Part shown: piece after piece, positions 1-9,394 of the stretch | How positions within the stretch are numbered: the stretch's first letter is position 1 | Layout of the letters: every line of letters begins with the position of its first letter | Assembly: GCA_963841945.1 (NCBI GenBank) | Contig: CAWJFC010000022.1 | Coordinates: forward strand, 1 to 64,000 | DNA from: Acidiflorens sp963841945 | Lineage (GTDB): Bacteria; Acidobacteriota; Terriglobia; Terriglobales; Acidobacteriaceae | Direction of reading: 5' to 3' | Length of the DNA: 64,000 bases | The notes under the pieces: generated by a model | Database searches by the model: none | What the model saw: the letters and a program-made list of their open reading frames with translations, nothing else | Told to the model about the DNA's origin: nothing | Position numbers and translations under genes: made by a program

Positions 1-37
1 GACAGGGCAGCGTTCTAACCAACTGAACTACGTCCCC
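1..37 (-). tRNA. tRNA-Asp(GTC), 5' part, cut by window edge
   Basis: Read on the minus strand from 37 down to 1, the sequence gives a 7-base acceptor strand (GGGGACG), TA at positions 8-9, a D stem GTTC/GAAC with loop AGTTGGTTA, and an anticodon stem CTGCC followed by CT-GTC. Anticodon GTC reads aspartate. The anticodon 3' side, T arm and 3' end lie outside the window. Confidence 0.85.
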
Positions 38-261
38 CTACGATCTGCTGTCATTTAGCGAGCAATGACACGGAACATCTGTCCATGTTCCGTTCTTGAT
101 CTTAACAGACGGAATTCTGATCTGTACAGGCATGGCGCGCGCAACGGGCCATCTCCGCGAATCGCGCACCTGGTCTGGAAAGCGCAGCGTCAGAACGCCA
201 CCCGCGTCATTACCGCCGACACTTCCCTTTCGCTTGCGTTTAACGAAGAATAGAGGGATTC

Positions 262-2484
262 ATGGCTGAACTTTCTCTCAAACCGGGCGATCTCGGCGCG
301 GGCACGGCGAAGGCCATCGAGGGCTATTTCAACGTTGCGCTCTATCTGCTTGTGCTGAGCGGGTTCGTGATGCTTGCTTCCACCGGGGGCCTTGACTTAC
401 CTGCCGTTACCGGCGTCGGTTTGGCGCTGCTGGTTCGCGGCGGCCTGCTTCTTACCCGACGCGAATTTCAGATTCCCGAAAGTTGGACAACCTACCTCAC
501 GCTCGTCTACGTCGTCATTTATTTTGCCGACTACTTTTTCCTCTCGGGCAGCTTTTTGACGGCGTCCATTCACCTGGTACTGTTCCTCATCGTGATGAGG
601 CTCTTCTCCCTACAGCGGCCGCGCGATCATTATCTGCTCGCCGTCCTCGCTTTTCTCATGGTGCTAGCCTCGGCGGTACTTACCGTGGGCAGCACTTTCG
701 TCTTCGCATTTGCGGGATTCCTCTTCGTCGCGATTCTCACCTTCGTGCTGATGGAGATGCGCCATTCGGTCGCCGGGGACGGCGGTACCCAAAATGAGGG
801 CCTCAGATCGCAGCAAGCGGTCGCGGAAGTTCCCGCAGGCGGGACCTCTCATCGGCGGATGGCATACAGCCTGGTCGCCATCGCACCCGCGCTCATGATT
901 CTGATTCTCGCGGGCGCTTTCCTCATCTTCTTTTTTCTGCCGCGCATCTCGTCCCGTTATCTGACGGCCTACGCTCCAACCAGCGATGTCTCAACCGGCT
1001 TTTCCGATCACCTGCAACTCGGGCGTATCGGCCAGATCCAGCAATCGAGCGCGGTCGTGATGCACATCGAAATCGCAAACGACACGCAAGGACTCTACGA
1101 TTTGAAGTGGCGAGGCGTCGCACTCAACAAGTTCGACGGACATAACTGGACCAGTTCGTTTGGAGTCACGCAACTTCCGATCACGAACTCTGGAACCTAC
1201 CGGATCGGGCGGGGCGATCCGCCGGGATCAATGGTCAATCCACGGCGGCTGATTCACTACCGCGTTTTGATGGAGCCGATCGGAACGAATGTTTTTTTTC
1301 TGGCGGAGCGGCCGCGGCTCCTTTCCGCAAATTATCGTCCTGTGACCATCGACGATGCCGGCGCTGTTTACAACCTCGATCAGGAACATCCGATCAGCCG
1401 GTACGATGCCGATTCGGAGATGCCGGAGGTTGATGCCGACGCGCTTAGGCTTGCCGCCAATGCCCTTCCCGCAGGTGCTGAGTCGTATCTCCAACTGCCG
1501 CCGATCGATTTGCGTGTCTCGCACCTGGCCGAACAAATCACCTCTTCGGCCCCCAGCAACTACGAAAAAGCTCTCGCCATCGAGCTATATCTGCGTACGC
1601 ATTTCGGCTATACGCTGCAACTAGGGCGCGCGCACCCGCAGGATCCTCTGGCCAATTTTCTATTCGAGCGCAAGCAGGGCCATTGCGAATATTTCGCCAG
1701 TTCGATGGCTGTGATGCTGCGCACGCTTGGCATCCCCTCCCGCATCGTCAATGGATTCCGTGGCGGAGAATTTAACGATCTGACCGGCCAGTATGTCATC
1801 CGCGCGAGCAACGCGCATTCCTGGGTAGAGGCATTTTTTCCTGGATTCGGCTGGATCAGCTTCGATCCGACTCCGGCCGCGAGCCTGCCCACCCACACGG
1901 GCTGGTCGCGAATTCAACTTTATTTCGACGCGGCCGGATCATTCTGGCGCGAATGGATCATCAATTACGACATCGGCCACCAGCGCCAGCTCAGCCGCGA
2001 CGCGGCCCAAAATACTCGACATTTTCTCGACGATGCCCGTCGCTGGATCGAGGAACAACATCGCGCGCTTCTTCGTTCCGCGCGGCGCGCGCATCATCAC
2101 ATCTCGAACTTCCCTGTCCGATGGATGGGCGGCCTGTTTGTGCTATTGGTTGCGCTGCTGATGACGCTCAACTTACGCCGTGTAGTTCGCGCTCTTCGAG
2201 CCCGCACCTTGCGTGCCAATCCGCGGCGCGCACCACGCGAAGCGGCCGCGCTCTGGTATGACCGCATGGTGTCGCGCGTAAGCAGGCTGGGCTGGCGGAA
2301 ATTGCCCTCCCAAACTCCGGCCGACTTTGTTGCCGCCATCCACGAGCCTGTCCTGAGAACGAAGGTTGCGACCTTCACTCATCATTACGAGTCCGCTCGC
2401 TTTGGACAGTCAACGGAAGACGCAGAAAAATTGCCTGAGCTTTTCGAGGAGATCGCCGTCGGGGCGAAAGCCTCAAAGAAATAA
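262..2484 (+). CDS. TgpA-like membrane transglutaminase (DUF3488 + transglutaminase core)
   Basis: A 740-residue protein with several hydrophobic membrane segments in the first 240 residues, a periplasmic transglutaminase-like core and one more membrane helix near residues 625-645 before a DUF4129-like cytoplasmic tail. The catalytic triad is visible: Cys475 in GHCEYFAS, His519 in NAHSWVE and Asp535 in FDPTP. This is the layout of TgpA, a periplasmic protein-modifying enzyme whose substrates are poorly known. An SD-like GAGGG lies just before ATG 262. In related bacteria it follows moxR and DUF58 genes; upstream is outside the window here. Confidence 0.9.
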   Translation: MAELSLKPGDLGAGTAKAIEGYFNVALYLLVLSGFVMLASTGGLDLPAVTGVGLALLVRGGLLLTRREFQIPESWTTYLTLVYVVIYFADYFFLSGSFLTASIHLVLFLIVMRLFSLQRPRDHYLLAVLAFLMVLASAVLTVGSTFVFAFAGFLFVAILTFVLMEMRHSVAGDGGTQNEGLRSQQAVAEVPAGGTSHRRMAYSLVAIAPALMILILAGAFLIFFFLPRISSRYLTAYAPTSDVSTGFSDHLQLGRIGQIQQSSAVVMHIEIANDTQGLYDLKWRGVALNKFDGHNWTSSFGVTQLPITNSGTYRIGRGDPPGSMVNPRRLIHYRVLMEPIGTNVFFLAERPRLLSANYRPVTIDDAGAVYNLDQEHPISRYDADSEMPEVDADALRLAANALPAGAESYLQLPPIDLRVSHLAEQITSSAPSNYEKALAIELYLRTHFGYTLQLGRAHPQDPLANFLFERKQGHCEYFASSMAVMLRTLGIPSRIVNGFRGGEFNDLTGQYVIRASNAHSWVEAFFPGFGWISFDPTPAASLPTHTGWSRIQLYFDAAGSFWREWIINYDIGHQRQLSRDAAQNTRHFLDDARRWIEEQHRALLRSARRAHHHISNFPVRWMGGLFVLLVALLMTLNLRRVVRALRARTLRANPRRAPREAAALWYDRMVSRVSRLGWRKLPSQTPADFVAAIHEPVLRTKVATFTHHYESARFGQSTEDAEKLPELFEEIAVGAKASKK

Positions 2485-2537
2485 ATGCGCAGATGAAGGG
2501 CTGCCCGCTCGCAGCTAAGGGCTGGAAAAGAGATCAG

Positions 2538-3185
2538 CTAGAAGCGGTGCACAATGCCCGCGCCGACATAATAGTTATGCTGGCGGCTGCGATCGGTATC
2601 GACATTGTAGGAAGGCTCGCCCGAATAGAAGTCGCGGGCCTCGGCGCGCAATCCCCAGCGATTCCAGAACCACACATCCAGTCCCGCTCCGAATTGAACC
2701 ACTCCGGTATTCGTTCCGGTTGGGCCGGCGTTCGGCCCGTAAAATTCATTCACGGGCGCATAACGAAAGCGTCCATAGCCTCCGCCCACGCTGACCCAGG
2801 GGCTGACGCTGTCATTGGCAAATATATTCGCCCGCACCGACGGCGTCACAAACAACGCTCCAATATCTTTCGGAATGTCGTTAACCGCGAGATTCATATT
2901 CATTCGCGGATAAATTCCGACGGGCAGTTCGGCCCGGATGCCGAAGATGCTGGCGGTCTTGAGCAACCGGCTGTAGTTGAATGCGAACGCGATCGGATTG
3001 CCGAAATGAAGCGAGGGATTGAACGAGAGGCCAGTGTTGTAAACCGTCTGCGTGCTGACAAATTCTGTACCGACCGTGGCCGAGACGTCGTTCTTCGGCG
3101 GAAAGTAGCTCATCTGTGCGCACGCGCTGCATGCGAGCACGATGACCGGCGCAATCGCGGAAAACAGGCGTTTCGCAGACATCAC
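2538..3185 (-). CDS. Outer-membrane beta-barrel protein
   Basis: A 215-residue protein with an N-terminal signal peptide (hydrophobic run ending in a Cys-Ala region near residue 23), then alternating polar/hydrophobic strands rich in Gly, Asn and aromatics, ending in a C-terminal Phe (VHRF), the usual signature for BAM-inserted barrels. GGAGGAG directly precedes the start; GTG 3185 or ATG 3182 are both possible. Size fits an 8-stranded OmpA/OmpW-like barrel. Ligand or function cannot be told. It converges with the transglutaminase gene. Confidence 0.75.
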   Translation of the reverse strand: MMSAKRLFSAIAPVIVLACSACAQMSYFPPKNDVSATVGTEFVSTQTVYNTGLSFNPSLHFGNPIAFAFNYSRLLKTASIFGIRAELPVGIYPRMNMNLAVNDIPKDIGALFVTPSVRANIFANDSVSPWVSVGGGYGRFRYAPVNEFYGPNAGPTGTNTGVVQFGAGLDVWFWNRWGLRAEARDFYSGEPSYNVDTDRSRQHNYYVGAGIVHRF

Positions 3186-3361
3186 TCCTCCGGAGAATCA
3201 AACGGCTACTGTGTTGGATTCAGACTAGCACGCGTTGCGCGGCCTACCGATATAACGGAAGTTACCCTCGTGATACCCATGCACTAGTAGCCGGAGCCGA
3301 GGGAGGCGAAGCGCCGGAATGTTAGAATTGATTAGATTGGAAGCCTGCAGATAATCTCCCA

Positions 3362-4882
3362 GTGCCTCTTAAGAAGAACACTCTAGTAAACGTGGGATCT
3401 CCCACTACGACCGCGCTCGTCGAAGAGCCCCGTCCAGCCGCACCCCTGCGTCTCCCTAAAGTCGGCTTCGTCAGCCTGGGCTGCCCGAAAAACCTCGTCG
3501 ATAGCGAGGTGATGATGGGCCTGCTCGCTCAGGCCGGAGCCCAGCTCACACCCTCCGCGGAGGACGCTGATGTCATTGTGGTTAATACCTGCTCGTTCAT
3601 CGGCAGCGCCCAGCAAGAGTCGGTTGACACGATTCTCGAAATGGCCCGCCATAAGTCCGGTGGCAAGGCAAAACGGCTGGTGGTCGCAGGGTGCCTGGTG
3701 GAGCGCTTTCGCGATGAGATTCGCAAGAATATTCCCGAAGTAGACGCCGTAGTCGGTACGGGCGAACTGGAGAGTATTCTGGCCGCCGCCGGCGTGGCCA
3801 CATCATCCGAATCCAACAGTCCCTTTAAAATTCTGACTTCGCGGTCGGAAGGAAACCATCGCCGTGAGCAAGGCCGATTCGAACGCAATGCCTGGGACGG
3901 TGCCGTCGCCGATCTCCCCAACTATCTTTACGACGACCACACACCGCGCGTGCTCGCCACGCCCAACTACACGGCATATATAAAGATCGCCGAGGGCTGC
4001 GACCATCCCTGCACGTTCTGCATCATTCCCCAGCTTCGCGGCCAGTTTCGCTCGCGACGATTTGAATCCGTGATTGCCGAAGCCGAGAGGCTCGCGCAAT
4101 CAGGCGTGCGCGAAATTACGCTCATCGGCCAGGATACAACTTGTTATGGCGAGGACCTCGGGCTCAAAGATGGCTTAGCGTTGCTGCTGGATAAACTGGC
4201 TGGCGTCGAGGGCCTGCGCTGGATTCGTTTTCTGTACGCCTATCCCAACAAGATCACTGGGCGCCTGCTCGACACCATCGCCGCGCACGACAACATCTGC
4301 TCCTATATCGATGTGCCCCTGCAACACGCCTCCGCCGGCGTCCTGAAGCGCATGAAGCGCGGAGGGGGCGCCGACTTATTTCTGCGCTCGATCCAGAAAA
4401 TTCGTCGCGCGATCCCGGGCGTGACGCTACGCACTTCATTCATTGTCGGCTTTCCGGGCGAGACCGAAAAAGAATTTGAAGAGCTGCGCAGCTTCGTCCA
4501 GGAAGCCTCCTTCGACTGGATGGGCGCGTTCGGCTACTCCGATCAGGAGGGCGCGGCTGCATTTGCCGAGGGCGAAAAGCTCTCCGCCCGCGAGATCGAG
4601 AGCCGGCGCAAATCGCTGATGTCGACGCAGAAGAAAATCAGCAAAGTGAAAAAGAAAGCCCTGATTGGCCAGGAGTTTGACCTGTTGCTGGAAGGCCCAT
4701 CGAGCGAATCCGACCTCCTGCTCGAAGGCCGCACGGCGATGCACGCCCCCGAAATCGACGGTAAAGTCTTCGTCAACGACTATCCCGGAATCGACTCAGG
4801 CGGCGCGCCGCAGGAAGGCGAATTCTATCGCTGCCGTATCACCGCCGCCCATGAGTATGATCTGGTCGCGGAAATCATTTAG
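3362..4882 (+). CDS. rimO: Ribosomal protein S12 methylthiotransferase RimO
   Basis: A radical-SAM methylthiotransferase that adds a methylthio group to an Asp of ribosomal protein S12. Domains in order: MTTase N-terminal [4Fe-4S] domain (cysteines in SLGCPKN, NTCSFI and AGCLVE), radical-SAM core with CxxxCxxC at Cys213, Cys217 and Cys220, then a TRAM domain. The GFVSLGCPKNLVDSE signature separates RimO from MiaB. A 30-residue N-terminal leader precedes the domain; GTG 3362 is the assumed start but no clear SD is visible. At 506 residues it is longer than most RimO, with an insert around residues 150-195. Confidence 0.95.
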   Translation: MPLKKNTLVNVGSPTTTALVEEPRPAAPLRLPKVGFVSLGCPKNLVDSEVMMGLLAQAGAQLTPSAEDADVIVVNTCSFIGSAQQESVDTILEMARHKSGGKAKRLVVAGCLVERFRDEIRKNIPEVDAVVGTGELESILAAAGVATSSESNSPFKILTSRSEGNHRREQGRFERNAWDGAVADLPNYLYDDHTPRVLATPNYTAYIKIAEGCDHPCTFCIIPQLRGQFRSRRFESVIAEAERLAQSGVREITLIGQDTTCYGEDLGLKDGLALLLDKLAGVEGLRWIRFLYAYPNKITGRLLDTIAAHDNICSYIDVPLQHASAGVLKRMKRGGGADLFLRSIQKIRRAIPGVTLRTSFIVGFPGETEKEFEELRSFVQEASFDWMGAFGYSDQEGAAAFAEGEKLSAREIESRRKSLMSTQKKISKVKKKALIGQEFDLLLEGPSSESDLLLEGRTAMHAPEIDGKVFVNDYPGIDSGGAPQEGEFYRCRITAAHEYDLVAEII

Positions 4883-4980
4883 AGTCAGAAGTCAGAGGCC
4901 AGATTGCGGAAGTGAAGTAAGGATCAACCGAGCCGGGTATCTTACGCCTGCTTTCGCAATTCTGACCTACCATTCGCCCC

Positions 4981-5193
4981 ATGCCGCGCAAACATCCATC
5001 CAAGCTCCGCTGCCCGATCTGCAAAAAGCCCGCCACGGCAGGCTCGCCCGACTTCCCTTTTTGTAGCGAGCGTTGCCGCTCGGTCGATCTGGGCAAGTGG
5101 GCCACCGGAGCCTACGTAATCCCGTCAACGGAAACTGACGAAATCGAAGACGCAGTCCGGCCGCAGAGTCCTGACGACGAGGACGAAAACTAA
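4981..5193 (+). CDS. yacG: DNA gyrase inhibitor YacG-like zinc protein
   Basis: A 70-residue protein with a four-cysteine zinc site, Cys11/Cys14 and Cys28/Cys32, followed by the family motif DLGKWATGAY. YacG binds GyrB and inhibits gyrase in E. coli; its role elsewhere is less clear. The stop overlaps the ATG of the next gene as TAATG, so yacG and pgpA are probably translationally coupled. Confidence 0.9.
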   Translation: MPRKHPSKLRCPICKKPATAGSPDFPFCSERCRSVDLGKWATGAYVIPSTETDEIEDAVRPQSPDDEDEN

Positions 5194-5741
5194 TGTCCGA
5201 GATCGACAAGCCTGCCCTGGTCGCTAGCGGCAGCGACTCGCCGACTGGTGCGGCGGCCCGCCCGCGCACGCCGCTCTGGGCAACGATAGTCGCAACGTTC
5301 TTCGGCATCGGGCGTGGCAAACCCGGCCCAGGCACCTGGGCGTCGGCCGCAACTGTAGTTCTCTGGTACCTCGCGAGCTCTGCAATCCCAGCCGCGAACC
5401 GGACGGTCGCCACTGTCATCGCGGTCGCCATTGTCACTCTCGTCGGCATTCCGGCTGCCACCCGAGTGGCGCGTGGCTCCGGCATCAAAGACCCGCAATT
5501 CGTCGTCGTCGATGAAGTCGCCGGGCAACTGATCGCGCTCATCGCCGTTCCCCTAGCCTGGAAATCGTTTCTCGCGGGCCTTATACTCTTTCGTGTCTTC
5601 GATATCTGGAAGCCGTTTCCAATCCGCCGGTTGGAGCACCTTCCCGAAGGCACCGGCATTATGCTGGACGACTTGGGCGCAGGATTTTACGCCCTCATGA
5701 TCATGCATCTTCTGCTGCACTTTGATCTTCTAACAGGATAG
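5193..5741 (+). CDS. pgpA: Phosphatidylglycerophosphatase A
   Basis: A 182-residue membrane enzyme that dephosphorylates phosphatidylglycerol phosphate in phospholipid synthesis. Family motifs are visible: GxGKPGPGTWAS near residue 45, VVDEVAGQLIAL near residue 108 and FRVFDIWKPFPI near residue 132, with hydrophobic segments between and after them. The start overlaps the yacG stop by one base. A 30-residue N-terminal extension precedes the conserved domain. Confidence 0.92.
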   Translation: MSEIDKPALVASGSDSPTGAAARPRTPLWATIVATFFGIGRGKPGPGTWASAATVVLWYLASSAIPAANRTVATVIAVAIVTLVGIPAATRVARGSGIKDPQFVVVDEVAGQLIALIAVPLAWKSFLAGLILFRVFDIWKPFPIRRLEHLPEGTGIMLDDLGAGFYALMIMHLLLHFDLLTG

Positions 5742-5787
5742 AAAGAAAGATCGAAGAAGGAAGCTCCCTCTCCCTCGGGCCAAACTC

Positions 5788-6846
5788 ATGAGTATCTCCG
5801 ACCGTCTGCTCGGCAAAAAATCGGTTAACGGCAAGCCGCACATCGAAACGGTGTCTCCCAGCCTCGCCCTGCCCGGAGGTGAAGTCCGCATCATCGGCAA
5901 AAGTCTGCGGCCCGCTGAACTGCGCCGCCCCAGCGTGCGCTTTGGCGAGGTCGAAGGCTCGGTCCTCATCAGCTCCGACGATTTTGTAATTGCGCGTGTG
6001 CCCGAAGGTGCCGCCTCCGGTCCGGTCGTGGTCGGTACCAACGGACATGTCAGCAATCCCCACAACGTTAAAGTTGCCGTCCCCATCGCCGGCGACGTGA
6101 ATCCAGTCGCGAACCCAGCCATCGATCAAGACGGCAATCTTTTCGTCACTTTCTCCGGATCGCGCGGCCAAAAAGTTCCGGTCGCGATTTACAAGATCGA
6201 CGCCAACTACCAGATGTCTCCGTTCGTTACCGAGATGATGAACGCCACCGCCCTCGCCTTCGACCGCGAAGGGATGCTGTACGTCTCATCGCGCCACGAC
6301 GAAACCATTTACAAGGTCGCTCCCGACGGAAGCGTCTCGTCTTACGCCGAAGGCATGGGCGTGGCAACCGGCATCGCTTTTGACCGCGACGAAAATCTCT
6401 ACGTCGGCGACCGCAGTGGCACCATCTTCAAGATCGCCCGCGACCGCCAGATTTTTGTCTTTGCCACACTCGAGCCCAGCGTTTCCGCTTATCACCTGGC
6501 CATCGGCCCGCAAGGCGATCTCTTCGTCACCGGCCCAACCACCTCTAGTTTCGACTCTATATATAAGATCGATCCACACGGTAGCGTGTCCGTCTTCTAT
6601 CGGGGCCTCGGCCGCCCGCAGGGCCTGGCATTCGACCTCGAAGGCAATCTCTACGTGGCTGCGTCGCTGGCCGGGAAGAGAGGCATAGTCAAGGTAACGC
6701 CACAAGGCGACGCCCACCTGGAAGTAGCGGGACAAGGCTTGGTAGGCCTAGCGTTCGCGCCCGGAAAATCTGCCGTCCTCGCCACCCACGGCGCGGTCTA
6801 CAACATTGGCTGGAATATCGCGGGCCTGCCGCTCCCGCCAGTGTAG
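5788..6846 (+). CDS. IPT/TIG domain plus NHL/SMP-30-like beta-propeller protein
   Basis: A 352-residue protein. Residues about 20-100 form an IPT/TIG immunoglobulin-like fold (IETVSPSLALPGGEVRI, then VARVPEGA-like strands). The rest is a six-bladed-type propeller in which NLYVG/LFVT strands alternate with IYKI strands and a GxAFDxEGNLYV motif recurs at least four times, as in NHL or gluconolactonase-like proteins. No signal peptide is apparent, and catalytic residues of a lactonase cannot be confirmed. It follows pgpA by 46 bp on the same strand and may be co-transcribed. Confidence 0.75.
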   Translation: MSISDRLLGKKSVNGKPHIETVSPSLALPGGEVRIIGKSLRPAELRRPSVRFGEVEGSVLISSDDFVIARVPEGAASGPVVVGTNGHVSNPHNVKVAVPIAGDVNPVANPAIDQDGNLFVTFSGSRGQKVPVAIYKIDANYQMSPFVTEMMNATALAFDREGMLYVSSRHDETIYKVAPDGSVSSYAEGMGVATGIAFDRDENLYVGDRSGTIFKIARDRQIFVFATLEPSVSAYHLAIGPQGDLFVTGPTTSSFDSIYKIDPHGSVSVFYRGLGRPQGLAFDLEGNLYVAASLAGKRGIVKVTPQGDAHLEVAGQGLVGLAFAPGKSAVLATHGAVYNIGWNIAGLPLPPV

Positions 6847-6890
6847 TTCGCTCACGTGGTTCTATTCACTCAACCAAACACTCGTGAATT

Positions 6891-7166
6891 TTATGGCCAG
6901 TCCTGCGCTGCATGGTAGATGCGGACAATTTCCAGATTCTGATCCTGGATCCGATAAACGGCGATATAAGGCAAGCCTGCAAACACTAGTTCCCGAGTTC
7001 CATCGATCCGTCCGTTGCGGCCGCGCCGCGGGAAATCGACCAGCTTGCTGCATCCCTCATAAAGGGTGTCCGCCACCTTTGCGGCAGCGTCAGGATTGTC
7101 CCTTTGAATGCGGCGAATAATGTTGTAGAGGTCTTCTGTGGCGGGAGTAGTCCAGCGCAGGCGCAT
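6891..7166 (-). CDS. ParE/RelE-family toxin
   Basis: A 91-residue protein with the RelE/ParE fold signature: WTTPATEDLYNII at the N-terminus, an FPRRGRNGR segment in the middle, and a C-terminal YIAVYRI...LEIVRIYHAAQDWP, which is typical of ParE-type toxins. Such toxins poison gyrase or act as ribosome-dependent nucleases; which applies is not visible. The start codon overlaps the stop of the upstream antitoxin gene (TAATG), a classic toxin-antitoxin arrangement. Confidence 0.88.
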   Translation of the reverse strand: MRLRWTTPATEDLYNIIRRIQRDNPDAAAKVADTLYEGCSKLVDFPRRGRNGRIDGTRELVFAGLPYIAVYRIQDQNLEIVRIYHAAQDWP

Positions 7167-7390
7167 TATGGCCGGAGAATCTGTTGAATCTTGGCCCCCA
7201 CTTCGTCGTGCTCAACAAAATCGCCGCGATCGGCAGCCGCCAGTCCCAGATTGACAGCCTCAATAAAACGGCTGTCGTCCTCAAGGTAACGGCTCAAGAC
7301 CTGCTGCGCCAGTTCGTCGGGCTTCAGCCCCCGCTGCGCCGCGATTTGCGCGAGTTGCTCTTCCTTTGCGGGCTGAAGTCGCACTTCCAT
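7166..7390 (-). CDS. Antitoxin of the ParE-type pair
   Basis: A roughly 75-residue protein starting at ATG 7390 (GTG 7396 is an in-frame alternative). The N-terminal half, MEVRLQPAKEEQLAQIAAQ, looks like a short beta strand and helix of an RHH-type or PHD-like DNA-binding fold; the acidic, helical C-terminal half would bind the toxin. It overlaps the toxin gene by one base. Antitoxins of this type usually repress their own promoter; no operator is obvious upstream. Confidence 0.82.
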   Translation of the reverse strand: MEVRLQPAKEEQLAQIAAQRGLKPDELAQQVLSRYLEDDSRFIEAVNLGLAAADRGDFVEHDEVGAKIQQILRP

Positions 7391-7498
7391 GCTCACAGTC
7401 TAGAAAGGTTCATGGGTGCTGTCAAACATCACATCTCCTGAATCGGTCGGCGCCTTCCAACTGATACTCTGAAGCAAAGCCTCAGGAGATCACAACTT

Positions 7499-9316
7499 TT
7501 GCCGCCCATAGTCAACGCCCAGGAGATCACAAAATCCTTTGGCGCCAATCCGCTCTTCCAGAGAGTTTCCTTCACCATCTCTGAAGGAGACCGCATCGGC
7601 CTCATCGGCCCGAACGGCTCCGGCAAATCCACTTTGCTCCGCATTCTCGCCGGCCAGGTCGACACCGACTCCGGCGAAGTCTCCATGCGCAAGCGCACGC
7701 GTCTGGCCTACGTTGAGCAGGATTCCCGCTTCCCTGCCGGCGCCACCATCCGCCAGGTAATCGAAAGCGCGCTGGACGGCGCCGCCGTCACCGGCAGCGA
7801 GCGTGGCGCCCGCTTCGCTGAGACCCTCGGCCGCGCCGGCTTCGACGATCTCGAGGCTCAAGCTGCCAACCTCTCGGGAGGCTGGCAAAAGCGTTTGGCC
7901 ATAGTCGAGGCTCTCGTACAGCATCCCGACATTCTCCTCCTGGACGAGCCCACCAACCACCTCGATCTCCCCGGAATCACCTGGCTGGAGGACCTCCTCG
8001 AAAGCGCGTCCTTCGCCAGCGTCATCGTCAGCCACGACCGTTATTTTCTTGAGAACGTCACCACCGACATGGTCGAGCTCAACCGCATCTTTCCGGACGG
8101 CTCTCTCCGCGTCCACGGCAGCTACATCAATTTCCTCGAGAAGAAGGAAGAATTCCTGCACGCCCAATCCAAGCGTCACGAAGCGCTCGAAAATCTGGTC
8201 CACGGGGAAATCGAGTGGCTCCGCCGCGGCGCCAAAGCTCGCACCCGCAAGTCGAAGGCCCGCATCGGCAAAGCCGGCGACCTGATGTCTGAACTGGCCG
8301 ACCTCAATCAGCGAACCCGCACCGCCACCGCACAAATCGATTTCTCCGCCACCGACCGCAAGACCAAGCGCCTGATCGAACTCGAAAACGTAGCCTGCAC
8401 CATGGGCAACCGTCAGCTCTTCGATAACTTGAATTTCGTTCTCACCGCCGGCATGCGCGTAGGTCTGGTAGGTCCAAACGGCAGCGGCAAAACCACTCTT
8501 CTCCGCCTCCTGCAAGGCGATCTCTTTCCCACCGCCGGCGAAATCCGCCGCGCCGACTGGCTCCGCATCGTGTACTTCGACCAGACCCGCACCCTCGACC
8601 CCGACGTGACCCTCCGCCGCGCTCTGGCCCCGGGTGGCGACTCCGTCATCTATCGCGATCGCGTAATCCACGTCGCCGGATGGGCCGCCCGTTTCCTCTT
8701 CACGGGCGAGCAACTGAGCCAACCTGTGGGCCGTCTTTCCGGAGGCGAGCGCGCCCGCGTCCTGATCGCGCAACTAATGCTCCAGCCCGCCGACATCCTC
8801 CTCCTCGACGAGCCCACCAACGATCTCGACATTCCAACCCTGGAAATCCTCGAGGAAAGCCTGCTGGATTTTCCCGGCTCGTTAGTCCTGGTAACTCACG
8901 ACCGCTACATGCTCGACCGCGTATCGACAATCGTGCTAGGCCTGAACGGCAAAGGCAGCGCCGAACCCTTCGCCAGCTACGCGCAGTGGGAAGCATGGCA
9001 GGGCCAGCGCTCGAAGTCAGAGGCCTCACAATCGGGCGGAGCCCCGTCATCTTCGCGGGAGGCATCGAGTACCACATCGGCAGTATCTACGAAGAAAAAG
9101 CTTTCCTACCTGGAAGCCCGCGAATTCGCGACGATCGAGCAGCGCATAGAAGAAGCCGAGCAGTTAGTGCAATCTAAACGCGCGGAGTTAGAAGACCCAG
9201 CCAACGCAACCGATGCCGCGCATTTAGTCAGCGCCCAGATCGCACTTGATGCGGCGCAGGAAGCGCTCGATACTCTCTACGCCAGATGGGCGGAGTTGGA
9301 AAAGAAAAGCGGCTGA
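7499..9316 (+). CDS. uup: ABC-F ATPase, Uup type
   Basis: A 605-residue soluble protein with two ATP-binding cassettes. Walker A motifs are GPNGSGKST and GPNGSGKTT, signature motifs LSGGWQKR and LSGGERAR, and Walker B DEPTNHLD and DEPTNDLD. The C-terminal ~80 residues form a charged coiled coil (YLEAREFATIEQRIEEAEQ...), the DNA-binding domain that defines Uup. Uup proteins act on ribosomes or branched DNA intermediates. The start is probably TTG 7499, preceded by AGGAGA at good spacing; the first in-frame ATG would remove the first Walker A motif. Confidence 0.92.
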   Translation: MPPIVNAQEITKSFGANPLFQRVSFTISEGDRIGLIGPNGSGKSTLLRILAGQVDTDSGEVSMRKRTRLAYVEQDSRFPAGATIRQVIESALDGAAVTGSERGARFAETLGRAGFDDLEAQAANLSGGWQKRLAIVEALVQHPDILLLDEPTNHLDLPGITWLEDLLESASFASVIVSHDRYFLENVTTDMVELNRIFPDGSLRVHGSYINFLEKKEEFLHAQSKRHEALENLVHGEIEWLRRGAKARTRKSKARIGKAGDLMSELADLNQRTRTATAQIDFSATDRKTKRLIELENVACTMGNRQLFDNLNFVLTAGMRVGLVGPNGSGKTTLLRLLQGDLFPTAGEIRRADWLRIVYFDQTRTLDPDVTLRRALAPGGDSVIYRDRVIHVAGWAARFLFTGEQLSQPVGRLSGGERARVLIAQLMLQPADILLLDEPTNDLDIPTLEILEESLLDFPGSLVLVTHDRYMLDRVSTIVLGLNGKGSAEPFASYAQWEAWQGQRSKSEASQSGGAPSSSREASSTTSAVSTKKKLSYLEAREFATIEQRIEEAEQLVQSKRAELEDPANATDAAHLVSAQIALDAAQEALDTLYARWAELEKKSG

Positions 9317-9394
9317 ACGGCGCGCGCCTTTCGGCTGCGGGATTCACATTTATGTGGCGCAGTGGTCCACGGCTGATGCCAAACAGTTCTTTGT

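Noticed and set aside
65..253. 62-codon frame between tRNA-Asp and the transglutaminase gene
   Set aside because: No ribosome site, no signal peptide or domain, unusual composition; it reads like intergenic DNA.
2493..3287. 264-codon plus-strand frame
   Set aside because: It is antisense to the outer-membrane barrel gene, which has a signal peptide, C-terminal Phe and SD; high GC produces long antisense frames here.
7490..8773. 427-codon minus-strand frame
   Set aside because: Antisense to uup; the Glu/Ala/Gly-rich residues are the usual mirror of a high-GC coding frame.
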